A DNA stretch of 64,000 nt from Metellina segmentata (GCA_947359465.1 OX375872.1:131229453-131293452); one strand, 5' to 3'. Positions 1 through 10,910 are shown, counted from the first letter of the stretch. Translations and numbers: made by a program. Notes: generated by a model not told the origin, from the letters alone.

Positions 1-157
1 GTCCCAACTCTAGTAGTCTTCCACTTATTCACGACATCACCAACAGTTGACCGTGGCTGTGATAATTCTACTGCAATTGAGCGAATAGACTTGCCACTTA
101 TGACAACCAACTGTAACACCTCTTTCAAAGTTACTAAGTTCCTTTAGTTTCGACACA
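1..157 (-). pseudogene. Tc1-like transposase, helix-turn-helix fragment
   Basis: On the minus strand the sequence encodes the N-terminal DNA-binding part of a Tc1-like transposase, which binds the element's terminal inverted repeats before cut-and-paste. Two frames are needed: one reads ELSNFERGVTVG, the typical start of the first helix-turn-helix, and a second reads GKSIRSIAVELSQPRSTVGD followed by VVNKWK, the recognition helix. A small indel between them breaks the frame. The catalytic DDE domain would lie to the left of the window and cannot be seen. Assignment rests on the motif pattern alone; no inverted repeat is visible. Confidence 0.65.
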
Positions 158-264
158 TTGTCACAATTTCACCCAGAACTAACAACGTTACCACTTCGCG
201 TATCGTATTTAACCTTAACAGGTCACGTACGAGCACTGGATTTGCATAAAATCCGACATGCAGT

Positions 265-409
265 CATGTACCAGCTCAGGTGTGACCTCTTCATCTGACT
301 GAGGATTAAAATTGTCCTCGTATCTTTCCCTTGGGGTGTGATTCCGGACCATCACCAATAGCCCGATGTGCTGCTCTTGTTAGACTTTAATTAAAATACA
401 AACCTGATA
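265..409 (+). mobile_element. SINE-A, 3' fragment
   Basis: This is the 3' half of the most frequent short repeat in the window (full copies at 5028, 37655, 44713 and, reversed, 49331). It holds the conserved blocks ccagctcaggtgtgacctc and catctgac, the run up to cttaggggattgatcc (degenerate here), and the tail ending in gactttaattaaaatac. The tRNA-like head is missing, as expected for a copy truncated at its 5' end during target-primed reverse transcription. Confidence 0.7.
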
Positions 410-452
410 ATTATGCCATTAGTTTATACATTCGGCATAACACATTGTGAAG

Positions 453-675
453 TTTTACCAATTCTATCCACACATTACCAAATCTATACCTCTGGGGGTA
501 CCTGATCAGGGGGGTTATCGGCCTCTGATTGGGATCTAAATTACGATATGTGTGTGAATGGATGTGTGAAAGGGACCTTCCTGTAAAACGGATGTGTCAT
601 GCATGAAGAAGTCCAACCCTCCGGGGCGATGGCACCCCCAATTGGGCCATTTACGGCCCGCACGACAACAACAAC
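453..675 (+). mobile_element. SINE-B, full copy with 14-bp target duplication
   Basis: A 223-bp insertion bounded by a perfect 14-bp direct repeat AACACATTGTGAAG (439-452 and 676-689). The 3' part carries a GGGCC-N6-GGCCC hairpin (aattgggccatttacggccc) followed by gcacgacaacaacaac, a short (aac)n tail. Flanking duplication plus an A-rich simple tail is the signature of a non-LTR retroposon mobilised by a partner LINE. I see no obvious polymerase III B box, so the origin of the head (tRNA, 5S or other) is open. Confidence 0.75.
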
Positions 676-689
676 AACACATTGTGAAG

Positions 690-1044
690 AACTGTACTCG
701 TTATTGCTTGAATAAATTATACGGGTAATATAGAAATATTTATCATATCATTTGAAAGTAGTTTTTCTAAGTTTTTCATATTGAAGTACATCGACAATGC
801 CTTTAAATGTAATTAGATTTTTAGAAAATATAAAATGTTTCGTATACTATTGAATAACACCTAACCCTCTACGCGTCCTGCTATTTCTGAGTAGTGTAGT
901 GTTGTTTAACCCCACAAAACACTTACACTTACTGACTAAATAACCACACCTTGGATTAAAAGAATACATGAACTCTTCCAACCAATAAGTGAGGTCATTA
1001 ATCTTTCTTTGGAAATCTGATTTAGAATGATTCTTTGACCTATA
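690..1044. other. AT-rich spacer, no gene seen
   Basis: No coding, RNA or repeat signal stands out. A 67-codon minus-strand open frame at 847-1050 has no recognisable motif and runs into the tandem repeat that follows. Confidence 0.5.
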
Positions 1045-2110
1045 TCTCATTTCGAAATGATGAAAACTGAGTCCACCGTAGATTGATTAACTTTGACGTT
1101 TGGCTCGGACTCAAATCGCCTTATTCTTCCAACTGAACTCAAATATAAACCAAGAGAGTTAAATATAAAGAATTCTCCCTTCAAGCAGACGCCACTGACG
1201 TCTCAGAGAAATATGTACAATGTACACACACACAAAATGAAATCTATAAAAATGAACGGATTGGGTTTATGGAATGACAACGAGGAAAAACAATATAGTG
1301 AGTGCAGGAGGATGTTAGGATTTGTTTGGTCTAGTTGACAGAATCTCTCTCTCTTTCTCTCTCTTCAACCTTTTTTTATCGATGTCTTACTCTATAGAAA
1401 AACAAAACTTTTGGATTTTTTACCCATTTTTTTAGCTAATGTCGTTTTCAGATTTTTGGGAATTTATTTGTTGACAAAAATCTCATTTCACCGATGTGAA
1501 AATTGAATTCAAAATAGATTGTCGGACGACTTGGACTCGGAGAGCATTTTACTTCAAAAGCACTTCAAAACTATATTATCCATTTTAAAAGTATGCGAAT
1601 TTCAATTTCCAGACGTTGGAATACCTCCAACAACTACGTACATACCAGAGACGAAAAGAAAGCTTTAAAAACGAGATGATTGGGTCCGTTGAATGACGAC
1701 GGGGAAAAAGAATGTAGTACAGTAGAGGAAAATTTAGTTTTTCTTTACTCTTGTAAGTGTAGAGAGAGAGAGAGTTAGTTTCTATACTCTGTCGATAAAA
1801 TAAAACGCTTAAAAACGAACTGTTTCATTTTTACCTAATTTTTCATCTAATTTCGGGTTTTTGTAGTCACATTGAAATTAATTATTTAATCTAAATCTCA
1901 TTTAAACGGTGTGAAAATTGAATCCGAAATTGATTGATTTACGACTCATAGAACCTCTACTTCAAACTATAATAAAAATTTACAAATTATCTCTTCCGAG
2001 CATCCAGACGCAAGAAATGCCTCCAAGAAATCTGAACAGTCGCGGGGAGAAAATGAACCCTTGTGTTCATTCGAACAATTTTAACAGTAGTGAAAATTCA
2101 AAGGAGTTTG
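1045..2110 (+). repeat. Degenerate tandem repeat, ~415-434-bp unit (array T1, left part)
   Basis: Landmarks recur in order in each unit: aatctcattt...gtgaaaattgaatyc (1048, 1482, 1896), then the 'gattgggtcc...gaatgacgacggggaaaaagaatg' block (1257, 1679), then a (CT)n or (AG)n tract (about 1343 and 1762). Units are roughly 70-80% alike by eye. The same array resumes at 3190-4350. No coding signal. Confidence 0.7.
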
Positions 2111-2480
2111 ACAGGAATTAACGTCTTCTATTGATTCTCATTCATAAAATTAAAAAAGAGGCCGTCTTCAAATTAAATTGAGCACCAACTTCATAATTTC
2201 CAATACGAACCCCTTATTTTGTCACACAGTTTCGAATCTATATCACAATTTAACTTCAGATACCTAATTACATGTCATTAGGACTTGCCATTTCGAAGTT
2301 TTGAGGACAGAAAAATTAGAGCTACTAATGTTAAATTAGTTTCTTAGACTTTTATGGATATCTTCCTAAATAATATTTCTATAGTGCTGGTATTTTGTAC
2401 CATGTTAAAACAGCCAAACACAATCCACCTAATATTTTATTTAGAAAAATACTTTTTAGTATGCAATAATAATTATTAAA
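2041..2480 (+). repeat. Dispersed repeat D1, copy 1
   Basis: About 430 bp that is colinear with 34226-34730: shared blocks include ttcaaattaaattgagca, acttcataatttccaa, tttcgaatctatatca and aataatatttctatagt. The two copies lie 32 kb apart in the same orientation, each beside a tandem array that was hit by a hAT element. Confidence 0.7.
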
Positions 2481-3189
2481 TTAATGTTTAAAAACATTAT
2501 AAATTGTACATTTATTATATTTTTTTAGGAATCTATTCAGAAGGACTACTAGTATGGCCATGCAAAATTTCATCTCTTTCCGATAATTAGTTTTGAGCTA
2601 CATCAAATTTTCCCAATGATTATAACTCTTTAGGGACAAATCAAAAGTTTATAAAACGCATCATAAACCTGGAATAATAGTTCTCAGATCTTTGCACTTG
2701 CATAGTAAATATAATAATATAATTCTCAATCGTTTGCACCTTCATAATAAATATAATACTTCTCGGGTTGCTTGTAAATACGTTTGAAATAGTGTTCCAA
2801 TTTGAAATTCGGGTAGTGATAATTAGAATAAATCTCGATCTACGAATAGCGTCTTTCTATGTGGAGATGATCCCTAAATATGAAACTAACTTTAACATTC
2901 AATATCTCGGGATATATTGACTGTAAATTCATAAAATAAACCTCAGGTTTAGACGAATTTAACTACGCAGAATCTAATTAAGACATCAAAACACTGTGTT
3001 TCCATTAAAAATTTTGTTGTTTGTGCAAAATTTGATATGAAGACGTCCCCTTATGCAACGTTTTTGGAATTCAAATTTGTAGAGGGCATTATTCCCTGTT
3101 TAATACCTTCTAATGTGCTGTGGTATGAATACTACTCGAAATAAAGTAGGTGATTCGTTTTTTTTCCACGACAGTACATATTATAGACG
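2481..3189. other. AT-rich spacer, no gene seen
   Basis: No open frame or repeat that I can tie to anything else in the window. Confidence 0.5.
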
Positions 3190-3332
3190 AAACAAAATCT
3201 TCAAAAACTAGCAGATTGGGTCCATTGAATTACGATGGGGAAAAGAATGCAGTACAGTCGAGAAAAATTTAGTACTTGTTTAGTCTACTTGACTATTTTT
3301 CTTCGCCCATTATATAGATCTATACTCTGAAG

Positions 3333-3961
3333 CAGGGATTCCCAACAGTTGGTACGCGGCAACGTTTCAGGTGTTACGCAAGGATGATACGAGCGACCCA
3401 AATATTCTACGAAGTTTGTTCGATTTTTTAGTATGTTCAACCACGTTATACTATTTCTTATGCAATTTGTTACTAGTTACTTGTGTGAGAGTGGTTTTTC
3501 TGAAATTTTGTTTATAAAATATAAGTATAGAAACAGAGTAAGTGTTGAAGAGGACTTCCGAGAGAAGTTAAGCTCCATTGCTCCTGATATTCATATTTTA
3601 ATAAAAGAAAACAACAAGTTTCGCACTAAAAATAGATTTTTGATTATGTTAATCTTTGTTTGCTTAGTTTCTACTAATTATTTAAAATTAGTTGTTTTTA
3701 GACCTGTGAGTAAAAAATAAAACTGTAATTTTCAATAATCGTTTTATTTTTTCCTTTATTAAAACATCATTATTACGAAATACAAGTGTATTAATCATAA
3801 AATATGAAGCTTTCTTAGTATTTTAATTAAAATAAAACAAGCCATTGGGAACTTTTCTGACATTAGATATATGTTTCTAAAAATATATAAGACTGGTGGT
3901 ACGCCAAAAACTTCTAAAAATGTCAAGTGGTACGCAGTTACTAAAAGGTAGGGAACCCCTG
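3333..3961 (+). mobile_element. Internally deleted hAT transposon (copy 1)
   Basis: The ends are imperfect terminal inverted repeats, CAGGGATTCCCAAC on the left and CAGGGGTTCCCTACC on the right when reversed, both typical hAT termini. They are flanked by an 8-bp target duplication, CTCTGAAG (3325-3332) and CTCTAGAG (3962-3969), matching at 6 of 8 positions. Only the 3' end of a transposase survives inside, so the element is a non-autonomous deletion derivative. Both sub-terminal regions repeat the 'gtacgc' word, as hAT binding sites often do. Confidence 0.88.
3433..3720 (+). pseudogene. hAT transposase, C-terminal dimerisation region
   Basis: The 95-residue frame begins at an ATG after the deletion. 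It carries the conserved C-terminal hAT signature SYLCESGFSEILFIKYKYRN followed by RVSVEEDFREKLSSIAPDI, the dimerisation segment found in the ZBED5/FAM200/SCAND3-like branch of hAT transposases. The BED zinc finger, the RNase H-like core and the catalytic acidic residues are absent (family length is about 600 residues), so it cannot be an active transposase. The last ~30 residues are hydrophobic and probably read past the original stop region. It sits wholly within the hAT termini at 3333 and 3961. Confidence 0.85.
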
Positions 3962-4649
3962 CTCTAGAGATTAAACAAAAATGTACTATTTGATTTGTAA
4001 CTTTTTTTTTATCTAATATCCGCTTTATTTGGTAATCTCATTTGAATTGTTTTGTTAACCTAAATCTCATTTCAAGGTTGTGAAATTGGAATCCAAAATA
4101 GATTGATGGACGACTTAGCCCCTTACTTCTAACTTCAAAACTTTTTATCAACAATAAAAATATACGAATTTCCTATTCCGAGCATCCAGATGCCAGTTAT
4201 ACCTAAAAGAAATATGTGCATACTATAGACGAAACAAAAATATTTTAAAACGAGCTGATTGGGTCCATCGAAAGGGGACAGGTGAAAAGAATGCAGCGGA
4301 GTCGTGGAAAAGTTAGCATTTGTTTAGTCTACTTGACAAGTATCTCTCTTCGCCCATCATGACACCTGCAAGTAAAAGTAAGAAAAAGGAAGACCCCATC
4401 CATGAGCCAAAGAGGTGAAAATGGAAAAAGTGTCAGAGAGAATGGGAAAAGAGTAGTCAACATGATCAGTGTAGCGCACGAGTTCGTTTCCAGAACTTTT
4501 CTTTTTTATTCCATAAAACCCTAGTAGAAGAAAATGGCGTGAGTCACACTCTGTGCTCTGTGTGTATTCGGACTGGAAATTTTTCCGAGGCTTAGTAAGA
4601 TTTAAATAGATCAGCAAATTTCAATGCTTAAATTCGATTGAAAAATGTT

Positions 4650-4663
<14 letters not shown>

Positions 4664-4692
<29 letters not shown>
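4664..4692 (+). repeat. (CT)n microsatellite
   Basis: An uninterrupted CT dinucleotide run inside an array T2 unit; the neighbouring units have only short pyrimidine tracts here, so it expanded locally. Confidence 0.95.
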
Positions 4693-4694
<2 letters not shown>

Positions 4695-5027
4695 ACTTTC
4701 ATATACTCTGCTAAAAAATAATTTTGTAACTTTTAATGTATCACCTTTTTGGTTCTATCGTTGTCAATTCTGTATTATATTGATTTCAACCTATAGTACA
4801 CGAGAAGGTTTTAGTAAACTCCTTGTAAGTTCCAAATAATTGGTAAAATTTAGATCTGTCAGTAAATTCCAATACTAAAATTAGAACGAAAAACATTTAT
4901 TTCTTTTTGTTTTTTTCGACGTTCATATGATGCTCTTTTATACACTGATAATAAATTTATTTTACGTAACTACTTAATGTATAATTTTTTTTAATTTGTA
5001 TCGATGACAATCATATGTAACAGGCTA

Positions 5028-5362
5028 ACACTTTAACCACCGACCAACCGGTCTGGAGGTTAAAGTGTTAACCTCTGGATCGGAAAGTTCGTGGTTCGAA
5101 TCCGGTCAGTGCATGGATATTTGTTAACGTATGGTGTGGAGGCGGCTGGTGCACCTTAAATTTGTCGTGGCCGAAAGTCCTCACTTTGGGTTGGTGTGGA
5201 AGTTTGGAGGGTGGGGTGCCAGCTCAGGTGTTACCTCCTCATCTGACCGTGCTTCAAAATTACATGGTATTGTCCTCGGATCTATTCCTTAGGGGATTGA
5301 ACCCGGACCGTCGTCAATAGCCCGTTGTGTTGCTCTAGTACGACGTTAATTAGAATTATCTA
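5028..5362 (+). mobile_element. SINE-A, full-length, tRNA-like head
   Basis: A ~335-bp SINE. The head contains a polymerase III B-box-like word gtggttcgaatccgg near 5092, followed by the body (gctggtgcaccttaaat, ccagctcaggtgttacctcc, catctgaccgtg, ttaggggattgaacccgga) and the tail cgacgttaattagaatta. Imperfect target duplications atatgtaaca and tatataaca flank it, and array T2 continues on both sides. The head suggests derivation from a tRNA gene, but it does not fold as an intact tRNA to my reading. Confidence 0.8.
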
Positions 5363-6180
5363 TATAACAGCGGTTTCAACCTGTGATTCACTTTGTTTCT
5401 TTCGACGTTGATATGAAGCTATTTTACACTGATACTGATTATAATACTGATTATAAAATTAATACACTGATTATAAATATTTTTTACTTAACTGCACAGT
5501 GTATAACTTTTTTATTTGCATCGGTGTCAACCCTATATAACAGCGTTTTTCAACCTGTGGTTTACTAGGTGTGGCTTAGTAAAATCCTAGTAAATTCCAA
5601 GGCTTAGTAAGATTTAAATGGATCAGCAAATTTCAATATCTAAAATCGATTGGAAATCTTTTTATTTCCCTCTCTCTTTATACTTTCATGTAATGATATT
5701 TTTACACTGATTAGTAACTATTTTAATGTATAACGTTTCGTTTCTACCGTTGTCAATTCTATATAACACTGTTTTGCAGCCCGTAGTATACGAGGTGGTT
5801 ATGTAAAATCTTACTAAATTTTAAGACTGTAAAATTCAAATGTGTCAGGCAATTTCAATACTTACATTCAAATGAAATAAATTTATTTAGCTGTTTCTCT
5901 TTCGACTTTCATGTAATGGGTTTTTATACACTGCTGATAAATATTTCATAGCGTAACTAATTTGATACGATTTATTACGTAACTAATTTGATACACGAGG
6001 TGGCTATGTAAAATCCTATTAAATTTCAAGACTGTAAAATTCAAATGTGTCAGGCAATTTCAATACTTACATTCAAATTAAATAAATTCATTTAGCTGTT
6101 ACTCTTTCGACTTTCATATAATGTTTTTTTTTGTACACTGCTCATAAATATTACATTGTGTAACTATTTTGATACCTAAC

Positions 6181-7120
6181 TATTAAATTTTTTATTTGAT
6201 AATCATTTCTAATTTATTTTCATTCTCATAAAAGTCTCTTTTTCAATTTTGTAGCATTTGTTGAAATTGAAAAGTGGGCAAGTGCTTATGGAATTCTTAT
6301 AATATTCTTTCACTAGTGGTTCTGATAAATATGAAACAAGGATTCACGATGATTTGAATAATATCAGTTGTAGACACGTAAAAGAATTTGATGTTTGTCT
6401 ATAAAGCAACGATCTCTTCATTTCTGTCAGTCACAGATGTATTACTTTTCAATATCATTTATTCAATTTTACTTGGAAGAAAAAGCCCAATTTACTTTGG
6501 AAGTTGACACAATTTCCAGTATTTTTTTGCTATTTTTACCAATATTTAATTATTTATATATCCGTAAGGATAAAAACAAATAAAAAAGACTTCACTAGTA
6601 AAATTAATTTTCCACTGACAAAATTATTATTTCGCTGAGAACACTTCTTGGATTAAACAAAAAAGATTTTACAAAAGTAATTAAATATGAAATTTTAGCC
6701 AAGTGCACCATAATAATTATTTCATTCGAATTTTTACATTATCAATGCTTATAACTTTCATTATCATATGGGATGAAAAGTGTCAAATTTCCGTCGAGTA
6801 AAAAGTGTTCCTGGGGCGAAAATAAGCAAAAGACCGCCATGAAAATTTCAGAACCGTATAATAGACATCATGGTCAACATAAGTTTAAACCGTTTTGATG
6901 CTTTCGTAGTTTTCCTTCTCAGTGAAATATCCACTTTAAAAAATTTAAGAAATAGTATTTTTCCATAATTTTTTTTTAAATACTTTTTTTCCTAAGCAAT
7001 AGATATGCAATCTGCAACACCACACTATTTCGACAAATAGCTCTAGAAACATTTCTAGATACCAGAGCTCATATACTCATTTTGTAAGACCATAGAGGAA
7101 ATATAAAAAAGTGAGTTATG
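6181..7120. other. AT-rich spacer, no gene seen
   Basis: A 62-codon frame at 6395-6583 is hydrophobic and low-complexity, with no motif. Nothing else supported. Confidence 0.5.
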
Positions 7121-7429
7121 GTAACATTTGTAGCCAGGATAATGTGAGAAAACTAGTCGTAACGAGACTCTTAGACTACTTTCGTCTGCCGGATGGAAAT
7201 GAACATTCATCATCCGGTTTCTTTCTCAAGACCCTTATTACCCAGCCTACCAAGAGGGTGTAAAACTACACGTGAGGTGGTTGGATGTCCAATTGGTCCT
7301 CGGGAACGGTGTGGACGCCCATTCCATAAATTCATCACCTGATTGGTCTAAGCGAATTATTAGTAGACTATCGCGATTTCGCAATTTTTTGTCCACACTG
7401 TAGAAATGCGTATTCACACCTCCTTCTTG

Positions 7430-7600
7430 TCGTAAGATGTTGGATCGCCAAACGAAGCGATAAGGTGCCAAATCGGTAATTTTTCTCGAAGCAATCACGC
7501 GACTACTAGTCGACTTGTTGGTCAGCCTCTTTGAAGCTCCTCTCAACAGCAAAGCTCAGTTTATTTATATTTGAAGTCTATGAGCTAAACTGCTTGACCA
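7430..7600 (+). repeat. Dispersed repeat D2, copy 1
   Basis: Colinear with 36945-37110: shared words include aagatgtt..tcgccaaacgaagcgat, gactactagtcg, gaagctcctctcaa and a tttatatttgaagtc block. The adjoining ~250 bp to the left is GC-richer than its surroundings and includes a ccggatg/catccgg hairpin (7189-7217), but I cannot name the element. An overlapping 101-codon minus-strand frame has no recognisable motif. Confidence 0.55.
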
Positions 7601-7794
7601 GGTCAATGAGTATCAACACGCCCACAATTTCCATTAGATCTGTACTTCCATAGAGATTTTCCCTTACTAGACAAACGCGTGCAAAGATGATTTGGAGAGG
7701 TTTGGTTCAAAATTACATTCTAAGCAAGTTGAAAAGCACTATGTCCCTGAAAGATGGATAGAGTTCTGATATCCATAGTTATTATCCAAACCTA

Positions 7795-8045
7795 ACTTTC
7801 AACTTCGGTTTGTGTGTTGTTCTAGTGTTAAACGGACATTTATTCATCCTTTAAGCACATAAACAACCAACCCCCGCGTTGAGACGACGGTTGAGTAACC
7901 AAACAAAACAAACTTTCAACTTGTGTTCTTGAGTTGTTTTAGAGTTAGATAAAATGTACTTCATCCATTCCTCCCAATGACAACTAACCCCAAGTTCAGG
8001 TGACCGTAGATTAAATAACCCAAACTAATGTTCAACATGGGTGCA
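7795..8045 (+). repeat. Tandem duplication, ~117-bp unit
   Basis: Two diverged units beginning at ctttcaacttcggtttgtgt (7795) and ctttcaacttgtgttcttga (7912), each with a run of aacaacc/acaactaacccc and ending in gagtaacc or aaataacc. Confidence 0.6.
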
Positions 8046-8244
8046 TGTTCGCATCATTACAACTAAACCATTTCCATTTCAGAAAGTAGCGTCCCTTTCC
8101 AATCCATTACAAATCGCCCACTTTTCATTTACTTACCTTCTGAGCGGAGCGAAATTTACAACCTAGGACAGTTCTGCTTTCACCCAACTGCACACTTAAT
8201 TACTAAATAGCCACATCCTTTTAAAGAGTCCGTGGAATTCTTTC

Positions 8245-8385
8245 AACCTTTAGAAATATTCTATTGTTCCTCTCCTTAGTACAAACTCCTTTGGGAAGAT
8301 TCAATTACTCATTTTCTTGTAATAGAAGTATTTTTAAGTATCACATTACTCTTTTCCACGATTAGTTTTTAAGACAGACGTGCTT
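8245..8385 (+). repeat. ~55-60-bp tandem repeat T4, left remnant
   Basis: Degenerate copies of an 'aatagaatyctttggaaatattctattgctcctttccttag' unit. The same family lies at 9680-9935, 11425-11755 (reversed) and 59650-60140. The Tc1 pseudogene sits between this remnant and the 9680 block. Confidence 0.65.
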
Positions 8386-8387
8386 TT

Positions 8388-9445
8388 ATGGCTTCCAGAC
8401 GACTAATGACAAACAGTGAGTGATTGGCGTGTTCTGTGGGACGCCTTGAAGCTAGGCAATCAATCTCTGATGGTACTCTTTTCTTCGGCGTACATCATTC
8501 CGTCATTTCACGATTATGGAAACAATTTCAAACAAGGCAAACAGTTGTAATAAGACCTGTGGCTGGACACCCAAGGGTTACGACCCTCGCTGAAGATCTA
8601 TATATTGCTGTTGTAGCGAAGCTGAATCGAAGAGCGACCTCCAGACGTGTGACATCTATGGTTGCAGTGTCCATTGGTAAGACGATATCTGCCACTAATA
8701 TGCGACGAAGGCTACACATGAATGGACTGTACGCCCGGGTACCACGAGTTTGTGTTCCTCTATTCATCCAATCCAGAGGGACACGATTAAAGTGGTGTCG
8801 ACAACATGTGAATTGGACTGTGTCTGATTGGGCTAACGTTATGTTCACAGATGAGTCGAGATTTTCCCTGGAGCCAGATGACAAACGAGTAAGTGTCTGG
8901 AGAGAACAAGGCGCACGCAATTGGCCCCAGAACATCATAGAGCATCACGCAATTGGCCCCAGAACATCATAGAGCATCACGTATTTCGAAGTGGAAGCAT
9001 CACGATGTGCGCCTGGGATTTCGTTGGGATATCGTACCGTCCTGCACATCTATAGACGAGGTTCTGTTACGGCTCTACGGTATCGGGATGAAATCCTAGA
9101 ATTCATTGTGAGATTGTACGCTGCAACAGTTGGTCCTTCTTTTAATGGATGATAATATGCGCCCCCATAGATCTGTCATCGTCGACAACTACCAGGAGAG
9201 TGAGGTGATTGCGCGTATGATTTGGCCGGAGTACTCGCCCGACCTTAATCCCATTGAAAACCTTTGTGATGCCCTCTTCCGTGCAGTCTGCACGTTTCCC
9301 ACCACAGCTACTCTCACATAGTAGCAAACTGCTCTACAGGAGTAATGGCGATTACTTGACTCTGTGGGGTGATCACCTCATGGAAAACATGGTCACACGT
9401 TATAAACTTTGTATGAGAATGAGGGGTGGTCACATACCCTTTTAA
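8388..9445 (+). pseudogene. Tc1-like transposase (DD34E), nearly full length, broken
   Basis: A decayed Tc1/mariner-superfamily transposase; intact versions excise and reinsert the element at TA sites. From the ATG at 8388 the frame reads MASRRLMTNSE, hits an in-frame TGA at 8421, then continues with the helix-turn-helix (VGRLEARQSISDG...VHHSVISRLW), a GRPR-like linker (AGHPRVTT), and the first catalytic aspartate in MFTDESRFSLEP. A 32-bp tandem duplication (8914-8977) then shifts the frame. The other catalytic residues survive downstream in MDDNMRPHRS and YSPDLNPIEN; exactly 34 residues lie between the second aspartate and the glutamate. The final codons are HIPF then TAA. Further stops occur before and after the third motif. 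Size and motif order match the ~340-residue family. Confidence 0.93.
8914..8977 (+). repeat. 32-bp direct duplication inside the Tc1 pseudogene
   Basis: Units 8914-8945 and 8946-8977 are identical (each starts cacgcaattggcc and ends gagcat). Because 32 is not a multiple of three, this duplication alone destroys the transposase frame. Confidence 0.95.
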
Positions 9446-9679
9446 TGTCGGTTTTGTTTATTTGTTTTGGATTTAAACATCATTTTTTGTTAATGACTTC
9501 ATCTTATAATTTTTGAAAATTCAATATTGTTTTCATCTTTGTATTTAATTCTTTGTTTTGTTTAATGCATAAACCTATATGCTACTTTCCTGCCGCATTT
9601 CGTGTCAATCAAAGCTGTACATGTCATTTTTTCGCATTTTACTTTTCGTGCTTCGCTTTTGGCAGTGCGTGTATATTGC

Positions 9680-9935
9680 CAATTTTATTAGAATATAATC
9701 TTTTGTAAAGATCCGATTGCTCATTTTTGTACAATAGTATCCTCTGGAAATATTCGACTGATCATTTTCTTTGGAATAAAATTCTTTTGAAATATTATAC
9801 TGTCCATTTTCTTGTAATAGAATCCTTTTGAAAGGTTCTGTTGCTCATCTCTTTAGACTAGCATCCTTTGGAAGTGTTCTATTTGTCAAGAAGGTCAAAA
9901 TTGGTTATAAGTCATTCAGGGAAAACAGCAGGTGG
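9680..9935 (+). repeat. ~55-60-bp tandem repeat T4, second block
   Basis: Four to five units of the T4 family, followed by a unique flank (aaggtcaaaattggttataa...) that is also found after the T4 block at 60095. The shared flank shows both blocks descend from one larger locus. Confidence 0.7.
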
Positions 9936-10456
9936 AAAGGCGGATTTATGCCTGTGAACTCTTTAGAGGATAAAGATGGTTAACTGTTAGATCAAACTCA
10001 CCAAAATAAAGTATTTCGTAGTTAATTTGTTTGTGTCACCTTTTTTTTTTCCCATTGCGGAATCGACAAGCGTAGTCGCTTTTCAGTTCTGCTCCAGAAA
10101 AAATTGTATTAAACCTACGAACCATATTAAACTGAAGCCCGTACTTTTAAACAATGTGCATCTGCCTCTCAAACCTTCGTTGTCAAGAACTGCTAGAAAA
10201 CAACGGGTCGAGGCCTTTCTATAAGAGACTAATGAAACAAAAACTTCCGAAATCAAATCACGCAACAACTTTTCCCGTTTCCTCGGAACCGAATTCCCAT
10301 CTCTAAAATTCAATTAAACTTTGTGTTTCTCGTCAAAAGAATATCTTCACTTTTTTATGTTTTGAAATTTTCTGCTCTGAAAATTGTTGATTCCAATGTT
10401 TAAATTGCAGTAATGAAATCCATACCACAATCGTTCTTCTAATAAAGGGGTCAAGG

Positions 10457-10690
10457 ACATGATAGACCAGTTGGAAGTGCAATGGATTAGTAACCGGAGG
10501 GTTTCGAGTTCGAAACTTGGTCTAGTCAAAGACCGTCGAGGACAAGGAGCTGGTGCACTTTAAATCTGTCGCGACCTAAATTTTCATCACGTTGACATGG
10601 TGTGGAGGTTTAGAGAGAAGAGTGCCAGCTCAAGGTGTTGTCTCGTCATCTGATAAAAATTACGAGGCGTTGTCCTTCTGGATTAATCCC
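10457..10690 (+). mobile_element. SINE-A, 3'-truncated
   Basis: The head (ccagttggaagtgcaatgg..attagtaaccgg..gggtttcgagttcgaa) and the body up to ttctggattaatcccgaacc are present; the tail is replaced by SINE-C at 10692. Confidence 0.75.
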
Positions 10691-10691
10691 G

Positions 10692-10910
10692 AACCTAATA
10701 AGGGGCCGCCGAGGCTGAGGGTATGTCCACAGCGCTAGTAACTTTAGTGTTGTAGGCGGTGCAGGTTCGATTCCTGTCGGTTGTATTCCTCTATTCTCTG
10801 TCAGTAAAACTTTCATTTTGTTTGTATGTCTATTACTTGATATTGTATGTTTAGTGTTTGGTGCAACACGGCCAAATATGGCCCTTGCGCAATAAAACAC
10901 CCAAAACCAA
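10692..10910 (+). mobile_element. SINE-C, tRNA-like
   Basis: A second tRNA-like SINE type: a B-box word caggttcgattcctgtcgg near 10768, and at the 3' end a GGCC-N6-GGCC hairpin (cggccaaatatggcccttgcg) followed by caataaaacacccaaaacc. The hairpin-plus-tail layout resembles SINE-B (453-675), which suggests both borrowed their 3' ends from related LINEs. Confidence 0.6.

Larger units (their letters stand above)
3190..4350 (+). repeat. Array T1, right part, interrupted by a hAT element
   Basis: Two further ~415-bp T1 units (gattgggtcc blocks at 3213 and 4258; aatctcattt at 4066). The first is split by the 629-bp hAT insertion at 3333-3961; the uninterrupted equivalent (tttctatactctgtcgataa, about 1780) shows the unoccupied target. 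Confidence 0.7.
4555..6180 (+). repeat. Degenerate tandem repeat, ~200-235-bp unit (array T2)
   Basis: Each unit has aggcttagtaagatttaaat...cagcaaatttcaat, then a pyrimidine-rich stretch, then ctttcatataatg, a 'acactgataataaat' block and tataacactg...caacctg. Units start near 4585, 4825, 5370, 5600, 5800 and 6000. Divergence is high. A SINE splits the array at 5028-5362. Confidence 0.65.

Noticed and set aside
5085..5110. tRNA gene at the B-box word gtggttcgaatcc (and similar words at 10768 and 37690)
   Set aside because: No cloverleaf or anticodon arm can be formed around them and the same sequence is repeated as part of SINEs.
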